Shown: positions 35,039-43,506 of the stretch, in pieces
Layout of the letters: each line of letters starts with the position of its first letter
How positions within the stretch are numbered: position 1 is the stretch's first letter
Source: Streptosporangium brasiliense
GTDB lineage: Bacteria > Actinomycetota > Actinomycetes > Streptosporangiales > Streptosporangiaceae
Assembly (NCBI RefSeq): GCF_030811595.1
Contig: NZ_JAUSRB010000002.1
Location: 6,944,001-7,008,000 of the forward strand
DNA: 64,000 bases
Direction: 5' to 3'
Translations under genes and position numbers: made by a program
The notes under the pieces: generated by a model
Told to the model about the DNA's origin: nothing
The model's input: only the letters and a program-made list of their open reading frames with translations
The model's database searches: none

Positions 35039-35608
35039 ATGCAGCAGCCTGCCCTCAGCAACTCGGAGAAGACCTTCCTGGGCACGTTGCACCGGGGTCA
35101 GCACATCGAAGGAAAGGTGATCGAGATCGCTGACTCCGGCGTCACCTTTGTTGATATCGGCGGATTCACCGCGATGATCAACATTCCTGAGCTGTCGTGG
35201 CGTTACCTCAGCCACCCCGGTGACGTCGTTTCCGTTGGGCAGCAGGTCACCGCCGAGATTCTTGACGTGGATACCGAACGCGGGCGGGTGGCGCTGTCAC
35301 TGAAGGCGCTGCAGAATGATCCGTTGACTGAGCTTGAGCGGCAGATCGGCTCGCTTGTCAGTGGACCGGTCACCAAGATCGTGCCGTTCGGGGTCTTCGT
35401 TCGCGTGGAGGACAGAGACAACGGCTTCGAGGGTCTCGTGCAGAACACAGAGCTCGCGGGCAACCAGGTGGAGGTGGGCGACATCCTGATGGTGAGGATC
35501 AGCTTCGTCGATGTTCCCCGGCGGCGGATCGGCCTGACGCTTGCGCAGACACCAGCTGGTCTCAGTGATGCCGACGAGTCGCCGTCCTTGCGGGCGGCCG
35601 CGAGGTAG
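35039..35608 (+). CDS. Protein with two S1 RNA-binding domains
   Basis: 189 residues with two S1 (OB-fold) domains, at about 16-90 (GQHIEGKVIEIADSGVTFVD; GQQVTAEILDVDTERGRVAL, then SLKAL) and about 102-175 (GSLVSGPVTKIVPFGVFVRV; DVPRRRIGLTLAQ). This is the layout of short ribosomal-protein-S1-like factors that bind mRNA or adjust translation. The ATG at 35039 begins a natural N-terminus. The last 8-10 codons may be read-through into transposase sequence. It lies on the opposite strand between two pieces of a Tn3 tnpA. Codon use is similar to the host but slightly richer in AT. Confidence 0.82.
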   Translation: MQQPALSNSEKTFLGTLHRGQHIEGKVIEIADSGVTFVDIGGFTAMINIPELSWRYLSHPGDVVSVGQQVTAEILDVDTERGRVALSLKALQNDPLTELERQIGSLVSGPVTKIVPFGVFVRVEDRDNGFEGLVQNTELAGNQVEVGDILMVRISFVDVPRRRIGLTLAQTPAGLSDADESPSLRAAAR

Positions 35609-36250
35609 CCGGCGTAGCGGGACGGTACGGACGAGGTCGGCACGCCCGCAGGGACTTTCCGTCCGCCTGCCCGGTTGACCTCGCGCAGGATCTTCAGGGC
35701 GTCCATCAGGTCGGTGGTGCCAGGGCCGCCGGTGAAGTCGACCGCCGCAAGGACCTCGGGGTGAACTGGCGAAGGTAGGAGTAGGAGGAAGCCAGCGCCG
35801 AGAGCCGGCCGCGGTCGCGCGGCAGCGGCTTCCACCCTTCTGCGACGATCTCCCTCAGCCGCTGCATCCCGATGCTCTCGCGTGGCATCCCGCCCACCTG
35901 CTCATCCGGGACAGACGGGGCAGCCAACACCGGCAAGATCAGCTCCATCAGCACCTGCCGGGCCTCGCCTCGCCGGGCCCGCTCCGCCAGCGCCGCCTCC
36001 GTTGCAGCGACGGCGCATCATGCTCCATCGCCCGGTCCAGCAGGAACTGCTCCAACTCCTTCATCGGCGCACTGGCCGGCTTCGGCTGCCGCCACCCCAG
36101 ATAGCCCGCCACCAGCTTCAGATGATCACTGCGGGGCTGCGGACGACCGTAGAAGTCCAGCACCCCCGGATGCAGCGCGAGCTGGTTCGCCAACCGGATC
36201 ACCACCGCCCGCGGAGCACCCTGCAGATCATCGATTCCGGCGGTCAAGGC
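35575..36250 (-). pseudogene. tnpA: Tn3 TnpA N-terminal (DUF4158) remnant
   Basis: Three frames in order give GAPRAVVIRLANQLALHPGV and LKLVAGYLGWRQPKPASAPM (36245-36005), then RRGEARQVLMELILPVLAAP and MQRLREIVAEGWKPLPRD (36000-35757), then VLAAVDFTGGPGTTDLMDAL and KVPAGVPTSSVPSRYAGYL (35765-35575). This is the conserved DUF4158 start of a Tn3-type transposase. Two frameshifts and loss of the catalytic part make it a relic. From 36251 to 36438 nothing coding is recognisable. Confidence 0.7.
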
Positions 36251-36438
36251 CACAGCCGAGCGCAGCGAAGGGTGCGGCCTTGAGGAGCGGGGAGCGACGG
36301 CCATACTCGGGGCCGGTGCGACGGCCAGGCGATGGGCAGGGGCCGGTCCCACTCGACGGAGCTTGGCCCGCGGTCGCCGCGACGCAGCCCCGGCCCGGGT
36401 TCCGTCGTCCGCCGGCAGCCGCCGCGGTCGACGACGGA

Positions 36439-36965
36439 TCAGGCCGGGACCCCGGCCGGTGCCTGCCTCTGCTGGGCTTGCCACTGCTCGTGTCGGGCTC
36501 TCGTTTCCTTGATGCGGGCGGCCAGACGCTCGATCACCTCGGTGTGTGGTCGACCGCCACGGCGCCGCCTTGGGGGCCGGAGATCTCCACCGCCTTCACC
36601 GGCCGCCAGTCCAGATGCATGCGGGCCGGCAGCTCCAGGGCCAGGCGGCCGTTCCGCGGCGTGGTACGCACCTCCTCGGTGCCATCGGGCCGGATGGTCC
36701 GCTGGATCTCGACGCCGCCGACCGCGTCGGCGAACGCGGCGGCCACGAGGATGTCGCGGGCCTTCGCGCGCGCCCGCGTAAGGGCCTGCGCAAACTGCGC
36801 GAACTCCTCGGGGGCGTCACCGGCCTGGCCGCGTTCGCGCCAGGTGTGCACGGTGCGTTCGCAGCTGCCGGCGAGCTCGGCGGCCGAGGCGATGCTGTGG
36901 CCGGCCTGCAAAGCGGCGAGCAAGCCGGCCTGCACCTGCGGGGTGAGCTTGGTCGGTGGGCCCAT
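36439..36965 (-). pseudogene. Phage terminase small-subunit-like HTH protein, frameshifted
   Basis: From ATG 36965 (GGAGA site 10 nt upstream): PPTKLTPQVQAGLLAALQAG, an HTH (ASAAELAGSCERTVHTWRER), then RARAKARDILVAAAFADAVG and QRTIRPDGTEEVRTTPRNGR. This pattern is typical of small DNA-recognition proteins of phage packaging loci. The first frame stops at 36534 after DHTPR. Removing two bases in the CACACA tract near 36541-36546 gives EVIERLAARIKETRARHEQW and a stop at 36439, which looks like the true end. With the excisionase-like gene upstream it suggests a prophage or integrative element. Confidence 0.55.
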
Positions 36966-37051
36966 GAGTCTCATCTCCTTCGTGTCGGGGTTTCCGCAGG
37001 GTCCGTCAGCCTCCGGCACGCGTCCACGCGTGCCGGAGGGCCCGCGGTCGC

Positions 37052-37234
37052 TTACTGGTCGGCGGGCGGTGGCCAGGGCAGGCCGAGCAGGTCGGCGAGC
37101 TTGGCGGTGGGGACACGGATGGCGGGCAGGTCGCCGCGGTGGACGGCGTCGTAGGCGGCGTCACGGTGCACGCCGAGCGCCAGGGTGGTCTCGGCGACGG
37201 TCATGGTGGCCCGATCGGGCAGAGCGGCAGTCAC
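37052..37234 (-). CDS. Excisionase-like small HTH protein
   Basis: 60 residues from GTG 37234 (or ATG 37204). The single domain TMTVAETTLALGVHRDAAYD, AVHRGDLPAIRVPTAKLADL is a MerR/Xis-type winged helix as found in excisionases of actinomycete integrative elements. Such proteins bend attachment-site DNA and steer the integrase to excision. No intact integrase is present here. The broken ones near 20.6 and 21.8 kb could be from the same or another element. The 37235-37495 stretch holds nothing I can support. Confidence 0.65.
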   Translation of the reverse strand: MTAALPDRATMTVAETTLALGVHRDAAYDAVHRGDLPAIRVPTAKLADLLGLPWPPPADQ

Positions 37235-37495
37235 GAGCGGATCTTTACCGGAAAGGACGCTTAGCGCAGGACCCGATCCGCAGCAGCCGACCAGGGCCCG
37301 CCCGGACGCTCTGCAGGCGCCGCCACCGGCCCATTCCTGCAGGTCAGCGTCACGGCACGATCGCGGCGAGACGGTAGCCCCTCACCTTGTGTACCGATAC
37401 GGCCGTCAGGGACCCCTTCAGCCCTCCGGGAGACCACTGTGGCCGGCACCACCGGATCGACCGCTTCACCGCGTTCACGAAGCTGCCGCGCGCCG

Positions 37496-38806
37496 TCACC
37501 AGCCGTCGCCGGACTGGATGTGACCGCGCCACGCCGACGACGTGATCATGCCCTCCTCCCGCAGCTCCTGCAGCCGTCGGAGCCTGCCCCTGATCTCCCG
37601 GTGCCCGAACCCGGACTCACGCAGTACCCGCGCTTCCTCCTCCAAGTCCAGCGCCCGCAGGTCGGCGAGGACGCCGGGGCTGAGCGGCTCGTCACGGTAG
37701 GCCACGACGAACGGCGAGCGCATGGCCCGGGTGTGCGACCGCGGATGCGACAACGCGTTGTCGATCAGCCGGAGGTCACCGGCCGCGTCGGTCAGGTAGT
37801 TCTCCGTATGCCGGTCCAGGCTGCCGGTGACGTAGTCGAAGACGGCCGCGCGCTCGCGCTGGATCTCGGGAAAGGCCCACCTCCCTCCCCCGCGCGCGTT
37901 CTCCACCCACAGCTGCACCGAACCGTGCCCGTACGGGCCGTCCCAGGTCGTGGTGGGCGGCACGAGGTCCCAGCCCAGGCGTTCGCTGAAGCGGTACGAC
38001 TCGGCCTCGCGGCGCGGCATGCCCGACCTCGGCACCGTCTCCCGGGGGCTGCGGCCGGGCGCCAGCTTGTAGATCGCGTGGCCGCCGTCGTCGAAGGTGA
38101 TCAGATGGACGCCGTCGTCGCCGGCGTGCGGGTAGGGGGCGATGTCCTTCTCCCGTACCCTGCTCAGCCTGGTCAGCAGGTCGCGTTCGGCGGCGCTGAC
38201 CGGCCGTCCGGCCGCCCGCTCCTTCGTCAGGGTCCGGGCCTTGCGGGCGTTGCGCACGGGGTGGAGGAGCGTACGGAGGCCCATGGCCAGATCGCGGGCG
38301 AGGAAGCGCTCCAGCTCGCGGGCGAAGGTCTGCCAGAAGCGCGTGGCGGAGACCCGTAACGACAGAAGCGCGGACCTGGACTGGAGGGCCGCGGCTCCCC
38401 CGCTCACCGCGGCCGCCGCCATCGCCCAGACGAGTACGGCGACCACCCCGCCGGCGAGCGCGATCAGCACCGCCTTCAACGCCTCCACCAACCGCGCCGC
38501 CACCTCGTGCGCGTCGGCCAGGGCGTGCAGGGTCGTGCCGACCCTGGACAGGTGACCGGAGCGGTCGTCCTCCTGATCCAGTTCGTCCCAGAACGCGGCC
38601 ACCGCCTCCATGTGCAGCCCCGCGTTGCCGCCGGCGGCCCGGCCCAGCGACTCGCGCACCAGCGGCGTGACCTGGACGGCGAGCGCCGCCGCGCACTCGC
38701 GGTAGGCCGCCGCGCAATCGCGCAGCCGGTCCTCGTCCTGGGTGGGCCAGGGCACGCCGAGCGCCTGGAAGGCGATCTCCAGCGGCGGCGGCAGCATCAC
38801 CGTCAT
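37496..38806 (-). CDS. Membrane-linked PI3/4-kinase-like protein with WXG/CpnT-like N-terminus
   Basis: 436 residues. Residues 1-110 are helical (LRDCAAAYRECAAALAVQVT; AAFWDELDQE; LADAHEVAARLVEALKAVL), like the N-terminal trafficking domain of type VII secretion toxins. Residues 111-140 form a membrane segment. From about 232 there is a lipid/protein-kinase-like fold: AIYKL with Lys247, REAESYRFSERLGW with the helix Glu near 267-269, VFDYVTGSLDRHTENYL with the DRHxxN catalytic motif at 331-336, and RLIDN with Asp349. Its start overlaps the stop of the EspC-like gene, so the two are made together. Possibly a secreted or membrane effector kinase; an intracellular regulator is the alternative. 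Confidence 0.72.
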   Translation of the reverse strand: MTVMLPPPLEIAFQALGVPWPTQDEDRLRDCAAAYRECAAALAVQVTPLVRESLGRAAGGNAGLHMEAVAAFWDELDQEDDRSGHLSRVGTTLHALADAHEVAARLVEALKAVLIALAGGVVAVLVWAMAAAAVSGGAAALQSRSALLSLRVSATRFWQTFARELERFLARDLAMGLRTLLHPVRNARKARTLTKERAAGRPVSAAERDLLTRLSRVREKDIAPYPHAGDDGVHLITFDDGGHAIYKLAPGRSPRETVPRSGMPRREAESYRFSERLGWDLVPPTTTWDGPYGHGSVQLWVENARGGGRWAFPEIQRERAAVFDYVTGSLDRHTENYLTDAAGDLRLIDNALSHPRSHTRAMRSPFVVAYRDEPLSPGVLADLRALDLEEEARVLRESGFGHREIRGRLRRLQELREEGMITSSAWRGHIQSGDGW

Positions 38807-39099
38807 GAAGGGTCGATCACCGACGCCCGTTCGGCCGCGCGGCGTACGGCGGCCATGTCCCGCAGCCCCGCCCCGGCGCTGACCATGCTCTCGTGCAGCC
38901 GCGTGCACGCCTCGCCGACCAGGAGGTTGAGCTCGTCCACTGCCATGCCGAGCACGCCGATGCCCCACGGGGAGCGTCCGCCACCCGCCAGGGAGCCCAG
39001 CAGCGCGTCCACGTGCCGCCCGAACAGCTCCGCGGACTCGTCCATGGCGTACGCCGCGTTGGCCATCGACGTGTCGTCCGCCCAGAACTCCCGCGCCAT
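38803..39099 (-). CDS. EspC/WXG100-like small helical protein
   Basis: 98 residues, almost wholly helical, beginning MAREFWADDTSMANAAYAMD with SLAGGGRSPWGIGVLGMAVD near the middle and a second long helix after it. Size, the Gly-Pro-Trp turn between two helices and the coupling to a CpnT-like protein fit ESX/type VII secretion targets (EspC or WXG100 class). ATG 39099 follows GGAGGG. The TGA overlaps the ATG of the kinase-like gene, so co-translation is likely. No secretion machinery gene lies in the window. Confidence 0.65.
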   Translation of the reverse strand: MAREFWADDTSMANAAYAMDESAELFGRHVDALLGSLAGGGRSPWGIGVLGMAVDELNLLVGEACTRLHESMVSAGAGLRDMAAVRRAAERASVIDPS

Positions 39100-39272
39100 C
39101 GCCCTCCGTCCGCCCCGATCGGGGGCCCACCCTACGCGCCGCCGGCGACGAGTGATCGACAACGGGGTGAACGCGCGCCTACCGGTGCATGCCACCTGCC
39201 GGAGGCCGGGCCTTCAGCGGTGGCGATGGCCGCCGCGCTCTCCCGGGCCGGGACTTCCAGGACGGCGGTCCG

Positions 39273-39461
39273 TCACCCGCCGTCCTCGTCGTGCCCCTGC
39301 CAGGCGGGACGCAGCTCCGCCCAGGCCCAGGAGCCGAGCGTGGTGCCGGTCGTCGTCGCCGGGGTGCGCGGCTGCTCGGGGACGTACCCCTCCCGCAGTC
39401 CCGTCGACATGCCCATGACGGCCTCGACCTGCGTCGGCGACATCCCGGCGCCCGCCAGGAC
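39273..39461 (-). pseudogene. Unidentified C-terminal fragment at the transposon edge
   Basis: A frame without start reads VLAGAGMSPTQVEAVMGMST, GLREGYVPEQPRTP and LGSWAWAELRPAWQGHDEDG, then TGA at 39273. Codon use is host-like and the end looks natural. It begins exactly at the 47-bp repeat at 39462, so it is probably the tail of a gene cut by the transposon. Family not recognised. Confidence 0.35.
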
Positions 39462-39508
39462 CGGCCTCGGGGAACATCGGTACAGCGGTTAACGCCAAGC
39501 CGGTGATC
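39462..39508 (+). repeat. 47-bp inverted repeat, left copy
   Basis: The repeat starts CGGCCTCGGGGAACATCGG and ends GCCAAGCCGGTGATC. The reverse complement at 45703-45749 matches at 46 of 47 positions. The internal GGGG start and length are like a Tn3-type terminal repeat, and a Tn3 tnpA relic begins just inside. Confidence 0.75.
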
Positions 39509-39534
39509 ATGGCGTCCAGCACAGGCGGCAGGCC

Positions 39535-41477
39535 CGGCGGAAGGCTCCCGGTTCTCGGGGCTGGAGCGGCTGCGCCGGCCGCCGACGCGGACGACGGGCA
39601 CCGCGTTCGCCCGCGCGCTGGAGCGGGTGGACGAGATCGGCGCGTACCGGCTCGGTCGGCTGAAGCTGTCGCAGATCCCGCCGGACCGGACGGCGGCGCT
39701 GGCCCGGTACGCGCTGGGGTCGAAGGCGCCGCTGCTGGAACGGGCGCCGGAACCGGAGCGCACGGCGATGCTCACCGCGGCGATGCGGCACCTTGAGGCC
39801 AAGGCGATCGATGAGGCCCTGGACCTGTTCCAGGTCCTCATGGCCACCCGGCTGTTGAACACGGCGAAGCGGAAGACGGAGAAGGAGCGGCTGTCCACGC
39901 TGCCGCAGCTGGAGAAGGCGTCGCGCACGCTCGCACGGGCGGCGAAGGTGCTGTTCGAGGAGCTGGAGCTGGTCGAGGAGCACGGCGCGGACCTGGACGT
40001 GGCCGCGCTGTGGGCGGCGCTGGAGGAAGTCGCCCCGCGCGCCGCTGTGATGACCGCCGCGGCCACGGTGGTCTCGCTGGTGCCCCAGGGCGCGGTCGAC
40101 CGGGACGCGTACGTGGTGTGCGTGCTGGAGCAGCTGCACCGGGCCCTGAACAACCGCGACGTCTTCGCCTCGCCCTCGTACCGCTGGTCCGACCCGCGGG
40201 CCCGTCTGCTGGACGGGCCCGACTGGGATGCGGTCGAGGAGGACGTGCTGGCCGGGCTGAGCCTGGACATGCCCGTCGAGGAGAACTTGGCGGAGCTGGT
40301 GCGGGGCCTGGACACCGGGTGGAAGCAGCTCGCCGAGCGCCTGGAAGAGGCGGGGCCGGCGACGAAGGTCTCCATCGAGGTGCAGGACGACGGGCGGGTG
40401 AAGCTGAACGTCGACAAGCTCGGCGCGCTCGGCGAACCGAAGTCCCTGACCTGGCTGCGCCGCCGGGTCGAGCGGATGCTCCCGAAGATCGACCTGCCGG
40501 ATCTGCTGTTCGAGGTGAACGCCTGGACCGGCTTCCTGGACGCCTTCGTCCACCTCGGGGACGGCACCACCCGGATGAAGGACCTGCCCAGCTCAACGCA
40601 GTAAACGACCAGGTCGCGGGCATCGGGCAGATGGTCGTCCCCGGCACCCCGCGCGACTTCCCGCACATCCTGGACGCGCTGCTGAACCTGGACGGCGGGG
40701 TCAAGCCGGAGATGGTGGCGACCGACAACGCCTCCTACTCCGACATGGTGTTCGGCCTGTTCAAGATCCTCGGCTACAACTTCTCACCACGGTTCCGCGA
40801 TCTGGACGACCAGCGGTTCTGGCGGGCCACCATGCCCGGCGTCGAGACGGGTACGTACGGCGCGGTGGAGGACCTGGCGCGCAACCACGTGAACCTGAAC
40901 AAGGTGATCACGCACTGGCCGGACATGCTGAAGGTCGCCGGTTCCCTGGTCACCAACCAGGTCCGCGCCTACGACCTGCTGCGCATGTTCGGACGCGACG
41001 GCCGCCCCACCCCGCTCGGGGCGGCGTTCGCGGAGTACGGGCGGATCGCCAAGACCGAGCACCTGCTGCGCGTGGTCGACCCGGTCGACGGCACCTACCG
41101 GAGGAGAGGAACCGGCAGCTCACCGTCCAGGAATCCCGCCACAAGCTGGCCCGGAACGTGTGCCACGGCAAGCGCGGCACCATCCACCAGACGTACCGGG
41201 ACGGCGTTGAGAACCAGCTCGGCTCGCTCGGCCTGGTCCTCAACGCCATCGTGCTCTGGACGCCCCGTTACATCGACGCCACCGTCGCCCAGCTCCAGGC
41301 CGAGGGCCACGATATCCGCGAGGAGGACATCACCCGGCTCCCCCGCTCAAGCACCGCAACCTGAACCTGCTCGGCCGCTACAGCTGCACCGCCTCGACCC
41401 CGGCCGCCGGCGCCCTGCACCCGCTGTGCGACCCGGACGCGCCCGAGCTGGACGAGGACGACGAAGGCGTGGACTGA
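39535..41477 (+). pseudogene. tnpA: Tn3-family transposase TnpA (DUF4158 type), decayed
   Basis: Starts without its N-terminus in FSGLERLRRPPTRTTGTAFA and reads to TTRMKDLPSSTQ with a stop at 40602-40604. The region that should hold about 150 residues of the catalytic core is missing. After it comes GQMVVPGTPRDFPHILDALL, MVATDNASYSDMVFGLFKIL and NLNKVITHWPDMLKVAGSL. Two more frame changes lead to RHKLARNVCHGKRGTIHQTY and the end YSCTASTPAAGALHPL with stop at 41477. Truncation, deletion and frameshifts make it inactive. Confidence 0.87.
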
Positions 41478-41577
41478 ACGCCCACATCGGGTGACGCGGG
41501 CATATCAGGTGGCCGGGGTGCTCGGAAATCGCAAGCGCCGGCAGGGGAGCTGATGTCAGGCTGCCTGGTATGTCTAA

Positions 41578-42162
41578 CTAAGCCTTGATTGGTGCGGCCG
41601 CCCTGGCGACCTGCTCGATCTTCGCGCGGTAGGCGGCTCGGGCTTCCTCGTCGATTGGCTTCTCGTGTTCGGCGCGCAACCCGGTCCGGCCGTCGAGGCC
41701 CTCGCGCAGGATGTCGGCGTGCCCGGCATGCCGGATGGACTCGCTGAGGACATGGAGCATGATGGCGAACAGGTTCGTGTTGGGATAAGGCTCCGGCCAC
41801 CACGGCACGTGGCCGGGGGCGTCGAGGGGAAGCTCGTTGATCGTCGCGTCCGAGTGGTCCCACGTGCGCCGGTAGAACCCGATGATCTGTTCGCGGGTCT
41901 CGTCCTCGGCCGCCCACTGATCGCTGCCGTTGGAGTCCTGCCACCGGGGCAGCGGTTCCGGGGAAGGGCGGTCGAAGACCTCGCCGAAGTACCTGGCCTC
42001 GACGGTGGCCACGTGTTTTACCAGGCCGAGGAGGTTGGTCCCGGTCGCTGTCAAAGGTCGGCGGGCGTCGTATTCGGACAAGCCGTCGAGTTTCCAGAGC
42101 AGCGCCTTGCGGTCCCGCCGCAGTCTTCCGTGCAGGTTGTCTTTCGCGAATTCATCGATCAT
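41578..42162 (-). CDS. DinB/DUF664 family protein
   Basis: 194 residues from ATG 42162 (MIDEFAKDNLHGRLRRDRKA). A four-helix DinB-like domain fills it: WKLDGLSEYDARRPLTATGT, NLLGLVKHVATVEARYFGEV (first metal-ligand His), and NLFAIMLHVLSESIRHAGHA (further His residues). Members bind a divalent metal and include mycothiol- or bacillithiol-dependent transferases; DUF664 proteins in actinomycetes are often thiol-dependent detoxification enzymes. It is isolated on the minus strand between a dead tnpA and unknown sequence. The frame is intact, so it could still be expressed. Confidence 0.87.
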   Translation of the reverse strand: MIDEFAKDNLHGRLRRDRKALLWKLDGLSEYDARRPLTATGTNLLGLVKHVATVEARYFGEVFDRPSPEPLPRWQDSNGSDQWAAEDETREQIIGFYRRTWDHSDATINELPLDAPGHVPWWPEPYPNTNLFAIMLHVLSESIRHAGHADILREGLDGRTGLRAEHEKPIDEEARAAYRAKIEQVARAAAPIKA

Positions 42163-42402
42163 GCGGCATGAGCCTGCCATGGGCTGCTCGTGGTCTCAAA
42201 ATCCCGTACATGGTCCGCAACGACCGGCAGAGCCGAGGCCTGGCCATGGCCGCCGTTGTTCACGTCCACGGACAGCACTGCCTCGGGGCGCAGAGCTGGA
42301 GGCCGGCGATGACCGGGCCGGACTACGCGGTGGCCCAGTAGCGGCCCCACGCAAGGTGCTGGACCCCACTGGCCCTTCAGCAGCAGGCGCTGAAAACAAC
42401 GC

Positions 42403-42661
42403 TTAGCTGCGTCGGCGCTGGTAGAGAGGTAGGTACTCGCGGATCTTGCGGCGCACGCGCGGCCGCTGGCCGCCGGGCGAGATGCCCAGCGTCGGGAACT
42501 GCTTGGCGATCTCCAGCCCGGTGAGAGGGCTCGGCGCTGTAGCTGTGTGACCAGGCGTTTGCGAGGGTGAAATCGAGATCCGGTCGGTGGTGCTCGAGCC
42601 CGCCGAGTACGCCGTGCTGAGTCCGGAACGCGAGGACTACCTGCGGACGCAGGTCGCGCAC
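42403..42661 (-). pseudogene. Unidentified remnant, two frames
   Basis: One frame gives VLGGLEHHRPDLDFTLANAW then SHSYSAEP. The next frame continues LTGLEIAKQFPTLGISPGGQ and RPRVRRKIREYLPLY to a TAA at 42403. Together they read like one protein tail with a single indel near 42525. I do not recognise it. Between 42187 and 42402 nothing else is supportable. Confidence 0.25.
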
Positions 42662-42724
42662 CGATTAGGTTTCCGCGCCGCGCCCGTCTGTACGTGTGAG
42701 ATCGACTCACGGAAGGCTGGCACG

Positions 42725-43309
42725 ATGCGGAAACTGATCTTCGGCATGAACGTGACCCTGGACGGCTACATCGCCGCGCCCGGCGACGACCTCGGCTGGA
42801 GTGGGGGGGAGGGACCGGACTCGTCGCCGAGCGCCGAGCTGTTCCAGTGGTGGTCCGACCGGGTGGACGCGACGGGCCTGGCGCTGTACGGGCGCAAGCT
42901 GTGGGAGGCGATGAGCTCCCACTGGCCGACCGCCGACAAGCAGCCGGGTGCCACGCCGGCGGAGATCGAGTTCGCGCGCCGCTGGCGGGACATGCCGAAG
43001 GCGGTGTTCTCATCGACGATCGGCAAGGTCGACTGGAACACCCGCCTGGTCACCGGCGACGCGGTCGCCGAGATCACCCGGCTCAGGGCCGACGACGGCG
43101 GCCCGATGGACATCGGCGGCGCGACGCTCGCCGGGGCGGCCATGCGGGCCGGGCTGATCGACGAGTACGCGATCGTCACCCATCCGGTCCTGGTGGGCGG
43201 CGGCACGCCGTTCTTCACCGCGCTGGACAGCTGGGTGAACCTGAACCTGGTCGAGACGCGGACATTTCCCGGCGGCGTGGTGCTGACCCGATACGAGACG
43301 AGGCGATGA
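42725..43309 (+). CDS. DHFR/RibD-like reductase
   Basis: 194 residues of the dihydrofolate-reductase-like RibD C-terminal fold. The opening is RKLIFGMNVTLDGYIAAPGD. GLALYGRKLWEAMSSHWPTA is followed by KAVFSSTIGKVDWNTRLVTG. The NADPH-binding region is DIGGATLAGAAMRAGLIDEY, and HPVLVGGGTPFFTALD is near the end. This group (often called YyaP/YwjB-like) is NADPH-dependent but the substrate is usually unknown; it is not the folate enzyme. The ATG at 42725 begins at the first strand. It sits beside DinB and sigma genes within the 47-bp repeat segment. Nothing coding is seen from 43310 to 43506. Confidence 0.9.
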   Translation: MRKLIFGMNVTLDGYIAAPGDDLGWSGGEGPDSSPSAELFQWWSDRVDATGLALYGRKLWEAMSSHWPTADKQPGATPAEIEFARRWRDMPKAVFSSTIGKVDWNTRLVTGDAVAEITRLRADDGGPMDIGGATLAGAAMRAGLIDEYAIVTHPVLVGGGTPFFTALDSWVNLNLVETRTFPGGVVLTRYETRR

Positions 43310-43506
43310 GCACGGGCCGGATGCTCGGCTCGTAAGGCCAGGTCGAAATCCTTCCTGGCGTGCTCACCGTGACCCTCGGCGATAAGGGAACCTTTTCCCG
43401 GCCCTTCCTTGGGTTCCGAGTGAGCTGTTGACCGACTCGCTGAAGATGAGGACGACGGTGACGCCGGCCCGTGCGCTGGACTCGTACCCGATGGGGACTT
43501 GTCTGA

